64,000 nt of DNA from Urophycis tenuis (lineage: Eukaryota > Chordata > Actinopteri > Gadiformes > Phycidae): positions 696,937-760,936 of the forward strand of contig JAXIVH010000063.1 in the NCBI GenBank assembly GCA_036785325.1, read 5' to 3'. The position numbers and the translations under genes are program-made. Position 1 is the stretch's first letter; each line of letters begins with the position of its first letter. Shown in pieces: positions 11,450 through 26,373 of the stretch. Below the pieces are notes generated by a model. The model did not search any database. It was not told the origin of the DNA and saw nothing but the letters and a program-made list of their open reading frames with translations.

Positions 11450-12115
11450 CATTGTAATTACACTTATTGTATGTGTCCAATGCTATACATTGTGTGTATC
11501 CATATTGTGTCAACATCGTATTCTATAGGAGTGCAAACTATACATCTTACATATATACATTGTGATAACACTGTTTTCTATGTGCCCAACATATTTCTTT
11601 TTATATATCAACATTGTATTAGAACATATTCTATTTGTGTCCAAACCCGATAAATTGTGTATATTTACATTGTATAGTTGCATTGCATAGTATTTTATGT
11701 GCCCAGCACTATACATTTTATATAGAGGGCGGCAGTAGCTCAGTGGACAGAGCGGGTTGTCCACTAACCGTAGGGTCAGCGGTTCAATCCCCTTGATCCC
11801 CCTCCTCCTCCAACTGTCTACATGTCGAACCCCACAAATGCACTGATTGTCAGTCGCTTTGGACAGAAGCTTTTGCTAAATGCCCCATTATCCATATATA
11901 TTTTAGCAATAACCTTATGTTATGTGTCCGACTCCAACACTATACATTGTATGCATTTACATTATATTAACATTGTATTCTATATGTCTCCAACACTAAA
12001 CATTGTATATATTCACGTTGAATTGACCTGTTCCATATGTGTCAAACAACATCAATTGTATATATTTACATTGTATTAACACATTCTATATTTGTCCAAA
12101 ATTATACATTGAAGA
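11450..12115. repeat. Degenerate tandem repeat, about 50-57 bp unit
   Basis: Repeated words such as TGTGTCCAACACTATACATTGTATATATTTACATTGTATTAAC occur roughly every 50-57 bp (shown here only to define spacing; the core words are CTATACATTG and TTCTATATG). Copies differ widely, so this is an old array. A SINE (11725-11895) has inserted into it. Confidence 0.7.
11725..11895 (+). mobile_element. tRNA-derived SINE
   Basis: The head contains a box A-like GCAGTAGCTCAGTGGACAG and a box B-like GCGGTTCAATCCC. The tail contains GTCGCTTTGGACAGAAGC followed by TTTTGCTAAATGCC, the common 3' tail of fish SINEs shared with LINE partners. It is inserted in the degenerate tandem repeat. Confidence 0.85.
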
Positions 12116-12151
12116 TGAGCCACCAATGCACCTTGTTCTCCCCCCTTCCCC

Positions 12152-12502
12152 AGCCCCCCACAGCCCACTCCCTGGAGCAGAGGTGCAGGCCGGAGCCCCT
12201 CACCCCACAGCCCACTCCCTGGAGCAGAGGTGCAGGCCGGAGCCCCTCACCCCACAGCCCACTCCCTGGAGCAGAGGTGCAGGCCGGAGCCCCTCACCCC
12301 ACAGCCCACTCCCTGGAGCAGAGGTGCAGGCCGTAGCCCCAGCCCCCCACAGCCCACTCCATGGAGCAGAGGTGCAGGCCGTAGCCCCTCACCCCACAGC
12401 CCACTCCCTGGAGCAGAGGTGCAGGCCGGAGCCCCTCACCCCACAGCCCACTCCCTGGAGCAGAGGTGCAGGCCGGAGCCCCAGCTCCCCACAGCCAAGC
12501 CA
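12152..12502. repeat. 47-bp minisatellite, about seven copies
   Basis: The unit has CCACAGCCCACTCC, TGGAGCAGAGGTGCAGGCC and GGAGCCCCTCACC. The 47-bp period is not a multiple of three and contains no stop codon, so all three plus-strand frames stay open. The resulting proline-rich open frames should not be taken as genes. Confidence 0.95.
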
Positions 12503-12904
12503 GTCCATCAAGTAGACGGCGCTGAGCAGGACCTCCTGTTATGATGTGTCACAGCCCCGGTAAGGAATGCTTGGAAGTATCAGAAACAGCTATGCTACAA
12601 TGAAACCCTTTCTGGGACCTTTTCCTCCAACGCAATGAGAAAATCTTCTCTTTTCTAAAGAAAGAACGTAAGAGCAAATAAAGACAACAAAGCAGACTGT
12701 AAAGCTGATCAAATAGATGAAAAGCAGACTGTACAGAGTGTGCTCCTTTCCCAGTTAGTTCAAGTTGAAGTGAAACATTACGTTCATACACACAAGTGTA
12801 GAGTTATACACATGCATGCAGATCAGAAATGTCAATCAACCTGGACGCAAGACTGAAGGGATCTTACTATAACGTACTGATGGAGGTTTAGTAACACTAG
12901 GTAG

Positions 12905-12989
12905 CCACATAACAACAGGTATTAATAACAATAGGTATCCACAGTAACACTGTGGATACCTATTGTTATTAATACCTGTTGTTATGTGG
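12905..12989. repeat. Perfect 40-bp inverted repeat, 5-nt loop
   Basis: Arm 12905-12944 is exactly reverse complementary to 12950-12989 with loop TAACA. The arm begins CCACATAACAACAGG. A further partial copy of the arm end (ACTGTGGATACCT) follows at 12991-13003. No target duplication was recognised. Confidence 0.95.
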
Positions 12990-14068
12990 ACACTGTGGAT
13001 ACCTAATCATTTCAGTCAAAGTCTTCAAAGTAACAATCATTAGTTACTTACAGAAAACGTTTTTATATTTTACATTCACAGCCGAATAATAATATAAACA
13101 CAGCATGTCACATACAATGAAACATCCAAAGAAATATTCCACAAATTATACAAAACTAAAGAATTAAACTTTAGAATTATAAATTACATGCTTTACAACA
13201 ATGCATGGAGATTATGTCCATTTACATTAATGAATTTGTTTAGTCCTGGGAGCTAATCAAGTCAGTTTACCAGATCATCTCTGTCTTAAAGTATAAAAAG
13301 TATCAAGTTGATCCGTACGTTATTCCCATGGTGCCTTCCCATGTTCACAGACCAAAACACTTCTTTTATCTCTGACTAATTGTTGAGTCAAAGGTGAGTA
13401 TGACCAGCTATGTTGGAATAAGTCATCAGTGGTAGCCATCCTGAAACAATCACATCATCATGACCAACCAGGTGAGGCTGTTCCTCACTGAACAGCAGCT
13501 AGTGTAGCAACTAACTAATCCCAACTAAGCACAATATTTATAATATTTACATGCTACAGAAACCAGTTTGCTTGTTCTGCTATGGGTTGTTTGGAATTCA
13601 GAATTGAGCTCTTTAGAGTCTACCTTGAACAGGTGAAGGTTTCCTTACACCAAGAATTTACCGTATATAGAAACATACGTATACTTTTTGCCTATAAAAA
13701 TATAAATATATAATTTGTTAAAAAAAAAATCTACAGTATCTTTGAAATCATTGCTATTATCTGGTAATCAAAGGGTTGCTAGTTCAATCCCTCAGTAAAT
13801 GTGCAGTTGTGTCATTAATTTTATATTAATTTTCAGTCCACAAAGCTCCGCTAAAGAAGTCAGTTAAAACTATTAACATCTAAGACAAATGAACACATTT
13901 CACATAGCGAGTGTAATTTTCTGTCACATGTAGCAAAAGGCATTGTATAATGATTTACACAAAGCGGCTCTTTTCACATATAAAACTGTCAATCTTGTAC
14001 ATATTACTGCATCCAGCATGAAGACACACAAATGTGTTGACAAGATGCGGGACATTGTAACGCGAGTG
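12990..14068. other. Gene-free spacer downstream of the GPCR
   Basis: AT-rich sequence containing the 3' flank of the minus-strand GPCR. A short SINE-like fragment lies at 13755-13860. No other feature is supported. Confidence 0.5.
13755..13860 (+). mobile_element. tRNA-derived SINE fragment
   Basis: GGGTTGCTAGTTCAATCCC matches a tRNA box B context and is followed by CAAAGCTCCGCTAAAGAAGT, a degenerate SINE tail. The box A half is not clear. Confidence 0.45.
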
Positions 14069-16592
<2,524 letters not shown>

Positions 16593-18650
16593 TATTTACT
16601 ATTCACCGAATAACCCCTCGGTGCTGGACAAATTAAATGCCACAATGTCTTTCAAATTTGAGCAGAATTACTTCACCAAAAGGCAATGAACCGTCGCTCC
16701 ACAAGCTGCAACAAGACTTGTTGTCCTGAACTGAAAAAAATCCTCCAAAACAAGTTTTGCAAACTCCACTCATCCAAGTTCTTGTTTCTTCTTGGTTATT
16801 CAGGCAGCTTGAGCAGCAAACACCGTTAGCATGTCCATTTGCATTCTTGTTTTCCCTTTTATTATTTTTGTTTTTCAAAGGTAGAAAGAATGTCCAAGAT
16901 ACCGAATCAGTTCAGCGCTCAACAGAGTAGGAAGGGTAGTAAGATAACAACTGCTCTGTGCGTTCCACTGTTCAAACTTGTTCTAAGCTCCTCCCTACAG
17001 AGGGGTGTGAGTCAGTGGCTGCATGTCCACAGTCACATATTATTGCCCTCATACTGAAACTAAGTATATGGAGTCATTGTAGGTAGGGATGGGTCAGATT
17101 GAACCAGAGCCTCAAAGTAATGGAAGCAGAACAACTTCCGTATAGCACTGCCCTGGCACCACGCCAGGCCAGTGCTTCACAAACAATCTTAAAGCTCGTT
17201 AAACATGTCTGAGTGAGGGAGTCTTTGATTCTCCACTGAGGGTATTGAAATACATCCCGGGAATCGTTAGTAGATTCATGCACATTGTGAATGTTGTCTT
17301 ATAGGTGAGGAGGATTCCTCCGAGAGAGACTTAATGTTTAATTATAGATGTGAGGCCCAGTGCTTTGACTAAAACCCCTGCATGCCTGTCATTCTACAAT
17401 GTTAATGGCTAGTCCAGACTTGTACTAATCTCCTGAGTCCCTCTTACAGCTGGGGAATACTTCTGATGGAAAACACAAGCTTCTTTTTCTGCTTAAAAAG
17501 TTACATTTTTGTTCTGTAGACCCATCCTCTCAATTGATTCTGTCAAAAGAAACATGTGTTTGTTAATGATTGACAAGAACAGCCCCGGACAATGAAACCC
17601 TAAAAACCATGTCATTTTCTGCATGATGTTTTCATAAATATTCTGCATATATAACAGCACAAGTAACAGCACATGGCAAAAATATGTGTCAATAAAGAAT
17701 TTATTCTTGTGCACTTGATTTATGGAGAGGTCTAACTATGTACATGTGTTGCCAATGTTTTGGTTTATATTTTAGAAAGTTAAGACCATGAGCCATGGTG
17801 TTCTATAATTCCTATTGAAACCTTTTTAAAACTGTATCAGGCTAACTGTATGAAATACAATGATTCAAAAAATCTCTCATTCCTATCTTGTCTTTTCAAA
17901 TTATTGTAAGATAAGATCGTAGGCCTACTTTATTGATCCCAGATTGTCAATATTATATATTATTATTATTATTATTATGTTATTATTTTATAAGCCTTTA
18001 TATAGTTCATGGTTTGGTGTTGACCTGTGTGAAGTATTTGAGTCTGTAACTGTCAGGGCAATTCAAATAAAACGTTTTAAATGACGTGACTTACATATTA
18101 GCTGTCCTTTCTTCTGACTCCTGGAATCTCCACTTTGAGTAAGATGAGCTGTTTCATCACAGAAGCCTGTTTTCCTTCCTCTTCTTTGACAATGACAAAC
18201 CTCACCTCCCTTTCCCGCACCACCCTTTCATTGAGCGCATCATCATTAACTGATGATGATTAAATGATGATGTTTCAACATTAGCAAACACCATTGCATG
18301 TTAATGTGCATGCATAATGTATGCAAACATTTGTTTTTTGATCATATTCGCATCTTTTCCCCTGCTGTGGAAGGTGTGGTAGCAACAGCAACTATGACCT
18401 TTGACCTGAATGATGGGTGAAGTGACCCTTACTGCTATTCTTCAGACAGTTGCTCTGCTGTAGAAACAGAGCAGGTGAAACCACAGCCCCTGACCCCTAC
18501 TCCAGACGGAGCCTCTGAGCCTAGGAGCGATGACCACTTCATGGTCCTCGCAGGGGAACCAGGTTGCCAAGCTAGCTTGTTCTTTTCTACAAAGCACTGT
18601 AAACAATATTTTTAAAAAGGTCGTAAACTGACTGACTGGTTTGACCTGCT
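16593..18650. other. GPCR upstream region, no further gene seen
   Basis: Contains the presumed promoter and 5'UTR of the minus-strand GPCR. A short LINE 3'-tail-like piece (AGATAAG to TTTATTGATCCC) lies at 17905-17945, followed by a small ATT microsatellite. No conserved coding sequence was found. Confidence 0.5.
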
Positions 18651-18657
18651 CTTCAAA

Positions 18658-18678
18658 GGGGGGGGGGGGGGGGGGGGG
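18658..18678. repeat. Homopolymer of 21 G
   Basis: A run of 21 uninterrupted G residues, likely length-variable and able to form a G-quadruplex. Confidence 0.95.
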
Positions 18679-18932
18679 CAGCAGTGCAGGAGCGGTACAG
18701 CTTTGAAGAGCTAGTGTATGCACAGCTCTAAGCCAAGAAAGCACACAGGGTATTGTCCCTTTGTTGACTAGTTTAGTTCCACGTGGATTTTAATATATAA
18801 TACCACATCATAACATTAAATGCATGGATACAAATGATAAAATAGGAGTCGTTGCACTTTGTACTTTTTGTACTAATTATTTAATTATTTGTGAATAGAG
18901 AAAGATGATTGGGAATTTAAAGCGCTAAGTGA

Positions 18933-20037
18933 GTGTGTTTTATGAATGACCGGGCCTCATGTTCCCAGGACAGTGCTGCAGTAAGTGGGGATCAGGGCAG
19001 CAGAGGACATGAGAACCAGTCACCATTAACTTGTCACAGATGTGGCCCAGATCCTCACCGGCCCCAGACCACAAGTAAGTATAGCTCAGAAATCCAAAGG
19101 CAGCCTCGGCCTCCTCCTCCTCCTCAGCATCAGAGGGGCCGGCCCCGTCGGTCAGCCCCCTCCTGTGGCCCCCAACCTCGTACCCCGATGCTCCCCCAAG
19201 TGGAATACTGTGACACGCTTCCACCAGCCAGAGACGTGCCAAGCTCCAAAAGCAAGAAGATGTGGAGTGGAGAACTCAATGGAAGAAAAACAATGATACA
19301 GCATTCCAGAGAATAGTGCACAACATAGACATCTGTTGGCAGGCATGTTGTATAGCAAACACTTAAGACAACAGGAGGCGAGGATGGGCTGGTACAGAAA
19401 AAACAATGACATGCTTCTGGAATACCTGGAAGGAGCCAGGAACCCAAAGCAAGGCATCAGTGTGATGTGGCCTCATCTACATTGAACCCCGAGCTGCTCT
19501 GGAGTGTAAGGTTGAAGAGACCCCCCCCCCCTTGTCCAAACACTGCAATGCCCCCGCAGGACAGCAGGAATCAGGAAGTTGCTGTTAGTTTTAAGGTCAT
19601 GAACAGCTACAGAGTCAGAGTCAGGGTCACAGGCCCAAAGATGGAAACTCCTCTCTCACAAGACTTTGCAGGAACTACAACAGATTCTCTGGCCTGCCAA
19701 AGCGACAAGGCCAAGAAGCCAAAGGGCCCAGGGACTACAAACACTTCTGGATGGGCCAAATGTCAACAACAGGCTAAGACAAGACCATACTCTTTTCACA
19801 CTTCTCAAATCAAAAGAGGGCTTGTGTCAACACCTTTCAAGTCTAAACAAACTCCCAGGCATTATCCTGCAAGCTCCAAATTTAATGACTAGCACTAGCA
19901 GCATGGATATTAAGTATCTTAGTAGACCATTAGAATCTCAACCACCACCATCTAGAGCTGTCAAAGGACGATCTCCATCCAACATATCCATCATCCTCTT
20001 CCTCCATCCAGTGTCAATGGTGAAGAAAAATCATTAG
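18933..20037 (+). other. Cluster of overlapping plus-strand open frames, unassigned
   Basis: Three plus-strand frames (18933-19316, 19467-19892, 19666-20037) cover most of 1.1 kb. A strong donor-like CAA|GTAAGTAT occurs at 19073/19074, preceded by an acceptor-like CCCAG at 18968, which would enclose a Ser/His/Pro-rich 105-nt exon. The third frame reads LQELQQILWPAK and LLKSKEGLCQHLSSLNKLPG, helix-like in composition. I recognise no domain, and it could be an old transcript, exons of an unknown gene or chance. Confidence 0.25.
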
Positions 20038-20667
20038 AACTACTGCAAAATCAGATGCCATGGTCATCTTCAGGACATTATCACGAACACTATCATTAAA
20101 ATGTCATTGTAAAAATGTTTCATAAATCCAATGATTTAGACAACATCAAAATGCTCTATGTTACATTCAGGGCATTTTGCATGAATTCAGGGCTTTGAAT
20201 TCATGTGGCTGCTGCAGGTAAAATAACTTGTAAATGTACTCATGTTATATAATGTCCCAAAAGATTGGATAAAAATAAAGAGTGTTTATTTCTTATCAAA
20301 CAATCCAGACTATGCGACATTCTTTATCTTGACTATAAGAAGACAGATTAGACTAACCCGTCTGGGGAAGTGTTGATGTCAGTGTGTGTGTGTGTGTGCT
20401 TGCAGTCTATGGAGGTGCTGCTTTAGTGTTTTTTATGATGAAATATATCTAAAATGATTGGGCAACAACAATTGGTACATGACACGACAAATTGTGAAAA
20501 ATGAACAAATTAGAGAACAATCTTATGTGGGGAAAGAGAGTCTGAGAGACAGAGGAAGTATGTGTTGTAATAAGCCAACATCTTCGTCACAAGGAGGCTT
20601 AGGTTGGCCCCTTTGTAATCTTTTGTAATAGCTGTGTGTGTGTACGTGTAGGCCTATGTGTGTGTAG

Positions 20668-21347
20668 CTTACATTTACATTTTGGGCATTAAGCAGACGC
20701 TTTTATCCAAAGTGACTTACAATAAGTACATTTGTCAGAAGAAGGTGAAACATTTCATTGCTGTTAATACAGTAAGGAAGTCACCAGAACAAGTTTCAAG
20801 CATTTCAATTGCTAGGTTAACCTTTGATAGTATACAACATCTCTGGCTAAGTGCCAAGTTACAAAGAGCTAAAAACCTAAACAGGATGTATTTCAGGCGT
20901 ATTGTAATTGGTTGTGGAAACCTGAGCCTCTCTGTAGGCCAAGTCAGCCAGTGACATCACAGGTGGTTGAGCTTGTTTCACCGTTCCCATGCTAGTACAT
21001 TGGAATCTCCCACTCATTGCTGGTAAATCACATGCCTGATCATGGCATCACAAAGCAGTTATGTTGCAATCGTTTGTGGGAATGAAATGGATGTGCACTT
21101 TGTTTGTGCAACTTCAAAGAATGGAATAGAACAGAATCAAATTGTGTTTAAGCATTAGCTGGATTAAGATGAAACACATCTCATATCCTTCCTGGTCCAT
21201 AATTCACCTTCAAATTAGTTTGTTTGGTCAATGCCGGCATTCAATCAATGTATTTTTGATGAATGCAAAATGAATGCAAGGTGTAGCACAGAACAGATAT
21301 AACAAAAACAAAATAAAAGTAGTCATTGAATAAGAAACGAAGCCTTT
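20668..21347 (+). repeat. Dispersed repeat family R1, copy 1
   Basis: Begins ACATTTACATTTTGGGCATT, then AAGCAGACGCTTTTATCCAAAG, a SINE/LINE-type tail word, and continues about 670 bp. It matches 24797-25505 almost base for base apart from a 42-bp segment present only in the latter (about 25043-25084). It ends at CATTGAATAAGAAAC in both copies. Confidence 0.85.
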
Positions 21348-22010
21348 ATGAAGTCCACTGTCAGAAGTATCGTTATTCTTGATATCGTTATCCATGATAT
21401 ATGTGAGGAAGCTGAATGACAAGCCTTTCAGATGAGTCATTGATGGTTCTTTCCATTTTTTCCCCCGTAAAGCACAACCGGTTTCTGGTTGTGGTGTGTG
21501 TTGTCAGATGGATTGATTCATTGATGGGCTGGAATATCACCGATGTGAAGATAAAAGGGCTGCCTCTCTATTCTATCTGGCATGGCTGGATTGTGGAAAT
21601 AACCAAACATCTTCAAAAGTGCCAGAGTATTAAAAGACATAAATCCAAGCTTTGAAATCTGCTGGCATGATCAGATCAATTCTACCAAACAATTTAGGTA
21701 GAAATAGATAGCTAGTAGTAAAATTAGTTTGGTAGAAAAAGTGTACAAATTAACGTGGCCATGTTTGTCTGGCCTTGTATGAACCCTATTTGTACGTGTG
21801 TGTGTATGTGTGTGGGTGTGCACTTGTGTACGTGCACTCACATTGGCTATCGGCTAGACACTGGCTGCAGATGGAGACACGCTTGAACAGAGATTACCCG
21901 CGAGTGGGGCTGAGGAGACTAGAGAGAACTCTCCCGAGGGGATGTAGCAACATCATCATCTAGTGGCCAACCAGTGCTCTGCACAGACACTTAGGGACAA
22001 ACATGCCACA
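21348..22010. other. Gene-free spacer
   Basis: No conserved coding sequence. A short GT-rich run lies at 21795-21835. Nothing else is supported. Confidence 0.5.
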
Positions 22011-22648
22011 TGGCCAGACAACCAACATGGCTAGGTAAACAACGGCTAGACAACCAACATGGCTAGGTAAACAACGGCTAGATAAACAACATGGCCAGAT
22101 AAACAACATGGTCTGATAAACACCATAGTCAGATAAACAACGGCTAGATAAACAACATGGCTAGATAAACAACGGCTAGATAAACAACATGGCTAGATAA
22201 ACAACAATAAACAACATGTCAGATTAACAACATAGTCAGATAAACAACGGCTAGATAAACAACATGGCTAGATAAACAACATGGCCAGATAAACAATAGC
22301 TAGATGAAAAAATAGCCAGATAAACAACAAGGTTAGATAAACAACATGGCTAGATTAACAACAATAAACAACCTGTCAGATTAACAACATAGTCAGATAA
22401 ACAACATGGCTAGATAAACAACAAGGTTAGATAAACAACATGGCTAGATAAACAGCAAGGTTAGATAAACTACATGGTCAGATAAACAACAAGGTCAGAT
22501 AAACAACATTTTTGGATAAACAACATGGTCAGATAAACAACATGATCAGATAAACCTCATGGTCAGATAAACAACACGGTCAGATAAACAACATGATGAG
22601 ATAAACATGGTCAGATAAACAACATGGTCAGATAAATAACATGGCACA
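22011..22648. repeat. About 19-20-bp minisatellite
   Basis: About 30 imperfect copies of a unit built on AGATAAACAACATGGCTAG, with variants GGTCAG and AGGTTAG in the middle. Length and sequence vary from copy to copy. Confidence 0.9.
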
Positions 22649-23254
22649 TCAAGTCCAAGTTTTCACACTTTGACGCAGACAAATATTCCCCATCTGAAGC
22701 ACCACTTGTAAGTTGTAAATGCAGTCTGTGATTGTCTCAGAATGGTGCCAGGGGATGTCTCGTGATGTCAGTGATTACCAGGGTTACTCCTTCAAGTGTA
22801 AACATGGCCAATCACTGTTTCTCATTATTATACAAACGTTATGTATTATTAGAAAAGACCAACATATTATTCCAAAGGACTTGTAGTATCATAAAAGGAC
22901 TACATATCATTAGAAAATGACTACGGTATGTATTATTATACAAGGACTACATATTATAGAATGCCTTCAAATTATTATAAAATGCCTGCATATTATTATA
23001 AAAGGTATTGACTTGATTATCTTCTGATCACTTTCATGCACTGTTTATCCATTACATATAAATGATTGATTGTATTTTTCTCCCAAAATCTACAGCAACA
23101 TATTTGGTGAAACATGGGTTATTGTACTAAATTTCTGATTTGTTACAATAAATACCTATGGATGTCACGCAAACTTTATCAAATAGCATCAGCAACAATT
23201 GCCTACTGATGGAAAAGTGAGTCAGAAATACAAAAGGACAAACATCTCTCTATC

Positions 23255-23268
23255 TCGATCTATCTATG

Positions 23269-23333
<65 letters not shown>

Positions 23334-23405
23334 GTCTATCTGTCTGTCTGTCTGTGTGTCTGTGTGTCTGTCTGTCTGTCTGTCTCTATCTGTCTATATA
23401 TATAT
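23255..23405. repeat. (CTAT)n/(CTGT)n compound microsatellite
   Basis: About 17 CTAT units, then CTGT and CTGTGTGT units, then a TATA stretch. A spurious Tyr/Leu/Ser-rich open frame runs through it. Confidence 0.95.
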
Positions 23406-23548
23406 TATATATCACTATATCTAGATATTATCTAGCTATCTATGCAGCTATTATTACATCTATTATCAATTTATGTATCCCTGTACCTGGACAGATGGAC
23501 ATGACACATGACATGACACATGTTCATGATGTTTGCTTTAATTGGCAG

Positions 23549-23729
23549 GTTTGGGAGGTATAACATGGAGTCAGCCTCCTGCCTCCTGTGTTTCTACCAC
23601 TCCTAGAGAACCATCATCCAGACGAAGAGAGAGAGAGGTGGTATTCCAAGATCAGACCATCCAGTACCTGTGCACTGACGGCAGAATGGGGACTGTTTTA
23701 ACTGACGGCACAGTCATTCTAGCTTCAAA
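23549..23729 (+). CDS. Candidate internal exon, unassigned
   Basis: A tract TTTAATTGGCAG precedes and AAA|GTAAGT follows a 181-nt open segment entered with one base owed and left with two bases over. It encodes LGGITWSQPP, an Arg/Glu run (RRREREVVF), then QYLCTDGRMGTVLTDGTVIL, a short repeated DG...DG pattern suggesting paired beta hairpins. Both splice sites are near consensus. I do not recognise the protein and found no certain neighbouring exon, so existence is moderate and function unknown. Confidence 0.4.
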
Positions 23730-23739
23730 GTAAGTTTTC

Positions 23740-24790
23740 TACAGCCCATCTATGCAATGAGTAAGTCCAATTGTCTACAAGTTGCACAATTACAAATTGA
23801 AGGTCTTGCTGATCAAAAATGATTATGTTGATTCTCAGTTGAATAGTTATTCACTCCAAAACGTGTATGAATTATCAAAATGTGTGCATGACATGGAAAT
23901 CCATTCAATTGGACATATCACCCACTGAGGTGGACTCTGTAGTAGCTGTCACGGTCTGTCTGCCACCCCTCCTCCTCTACTCATTCATTCATACTCACAG
24001 CTACGCAGCATCAGGTGATTAGTGGAGGCTACAAGTCAGGGCAACCTTTGCCTGTACTGCGGTCAGGCTGAACTTTTTATCCCCAGTTGTCCACTGAAAG
24101 GCCGGACTCACCAGAGACAATACTGGTGAGTCGTGCTACTAACCTCTCTCCCAACTCACGTCCCCTGTGCCAGGCCCACCTGATCCTGTCCGAGGGGTTT
24201 GATTTGATGCATGAGTTAAATGTTTAACTCCCATTGACCCATTATGCATCAGGAGGAGTGTGCATTAAGGCCAAAGAAAGTTTTTCACAGGTCCAAAGTC
24301 ACAACATTACAGGGTTTGGGTATCTATGTGTGTGTAAATTTGATATGGCTTACACCTTGTTTGCATGCCCCATTGTTGTTTAAGCATTAAACGACTATGT
24401 ATCTGCTGTACAGATTTTTACAGATTGTGTTACATGTGCACAGCTATTGAATTTCCTGCTCACCTTTAGGTATGTAGTTGTTTGGTAGCTTGAGTGTAAA
24501 TGTAAATGTAATGTCAATTAGTGAAACCAACATTTCTACCATTCCTTCTTTTAATCATTTGCTTACATTACAAAATGAATTACACTTCAATTACACTTAC
24601 ACTTCAGTTTTTCAATATATTGGAATGTATATATTGTCATTTCTATTGACATTTGATATGAGACTGCCCCAGCTGCATGCTCCAGAGAGTCACACTGAGT
24701 CCTGAATGCGGAGGGCACTGCTCAGACAGGATCCACGTTCCACAAGCAGGACTCTAGACTCTAGCAGCGTTAGTATAGAGTATAGCTAAT
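23740..24790. other. Gene-free spacer
   Basis: Nothing coding recognised. A small inverted motif TGATGCAT...ATGCATCA lies at 24203-24251. Confidence 0.45.
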
Positions 24791-24796
24791 ATAGAG

Positions 24797-25510
24797 GACA
24801 TTTACATTTAGGCCATTTAGCAGACGCTTTTATCCAAAGTGACTTACAAAAAATATGTTTGTCAGAAGGTGAAACATTTATTTCTGTTAATACAGTAAGA
24901 AAGTCACCAGAACAAGTTTCAAGCATCTCAATTGCTAGGTTAACCATTGATAGTATACAAGATCTCTGGCTAATTGCCAAGTTACAAAGAGCTAAAAACC
25001 TAAACAGGATGTATTTCAGGCGTATTGTAATTCGTTGTGGACACCAGTGGCACGCTGCAGTACTGCATCCTTCTGCTGTTAAAGAAACCTGAGCCTCTCT
25101 GTAGGCCAAGCCAGCCAGTGACATCACAGGTGGTTGAGCTTGTTTCACCGTTCCCATGCTAGTACATTGGAATCTTCCACTCATTGCTGGTAAATCACAT
25201 GCCTGATCATGGCATCACAAAGCAGTTATGTTGCAATCGTTTGTGGGAATGAAATGGATGTGCACTGTGTTTGTGCAACTTCAAAGAATGGAATAGAACA
25301 GAATCAAATTGTGTTTAAGCATTAGCTGGATTAAGATGACACACATCTCATATCCTTCCTAGTCCATAATTCACCTTCAAATTAGTTTGTTTGGTCAATG
25401 CCGGCATTCAATCAATGTATTTTTGATGAATGCAAAATGAATGCAAGGTGTAGCACAGAACAGATATAACAAAAACTAAATAAAAGTAGTCATTGAATAA
25501 GAAACAAAAC
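24797..25510 (+). repeat. Dispersed repeat family R1, copy 2
   Basis: Begins ACATTTACATTTAGGCCATT and parallels 20668-21347 for its whole length. It carries 42 bp more near 25043-25084. The match ends at CATTGAATAAGAAAC near 25505. Both copies are in plus orientation, 4.1 kb apart. Confidence 0.85.
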
Positions 25511-25860
25511 CTTTAAACATCAAAACCGCTGTGGCAAACAGAATCACTTTGCTCGGGTCTGCCGCTCTGCTCCCGCCACCGATGGCCCGCTGCCACGTGC
25601 GTCCGGCCCACCTGACAATCCCGGTCATTGAAGTGGTGTACGTTGGAAATGGATGGGGCGTGCCTCCCATTACTGCTGGATATGGGAACCTCCTGCTAAT
25701 ATGGGAATCTCACTGCTAAATGTTTCCACGGTCTGGCGGCTCTTTCAGCTCCAGACGCTTGCTCCCAACGCTGAGGATCTGTATGGCTATGAAGACTCTA
25801 AGATCGGAACAGCAGGCACACAGCAGGCACGATCACCTTCGCTGTGCGCTACGGGATTAA

Positions 25861-26373
25861 AGGCTGGTTTATGCTTCTGCGTAGGGATTGCGTCACGCAA
25901 TGGCCACGCAGTTGCTCAGACGCAGTCATCATGAGCCCGTGATGGTTCTGCGTGGGGTTTACGTGGGGTTTACGTCTCGAAATGCAATTCATTGCCACAC
26001 CGGTAAAGGGACCAGAATGACCATTCTGGTCATTACATACGGATTACTAGCGAGTTAAAAAAAAGTTTACAGAATTGAAGGCAAAAGTTATATATATATG
26101 TTGTCGCCAATCAGTCGAAGCATTTATCAAGGCTGTGTTTACACCGTAGCGGTGTTTACGAGTGGAAACCGGAAAAGCGATCTCCAGCGAATGTAGTTCG
26201 CGGACCAATCACAGCCAAAGCCGCTGCGTTGGGGTTGCGTCGCCTCGACGCGCGTCTAGGATTTTGGGAGGTGCACGTCGAGGACGTAAAGGGTCGGTAA
26301 AGAGTCCGCAAAGGGTCCGCAATCCCCCAGCGTTGCGTCGACGTGGAAGTATAAACGAAGCATAACCCAGCCT
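25861..26373. mobile_element. Harbinger-like MITE, copy 1
   Basis: The left end AGGCTGGTTTATGCTTCTGC and the reverse complement of the right end AGGCTGGGTTATGCTTCG form imperfect terminal repeats. TAA flanks both sides (25858-25860 and 26374-26376), the 3-bp duplication typical of PIF/Harbinger. The interior is GC-rich with many CG dinucleotides and has no transposase. A related copy lies at 45967-46312. Confidence 0.75.
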
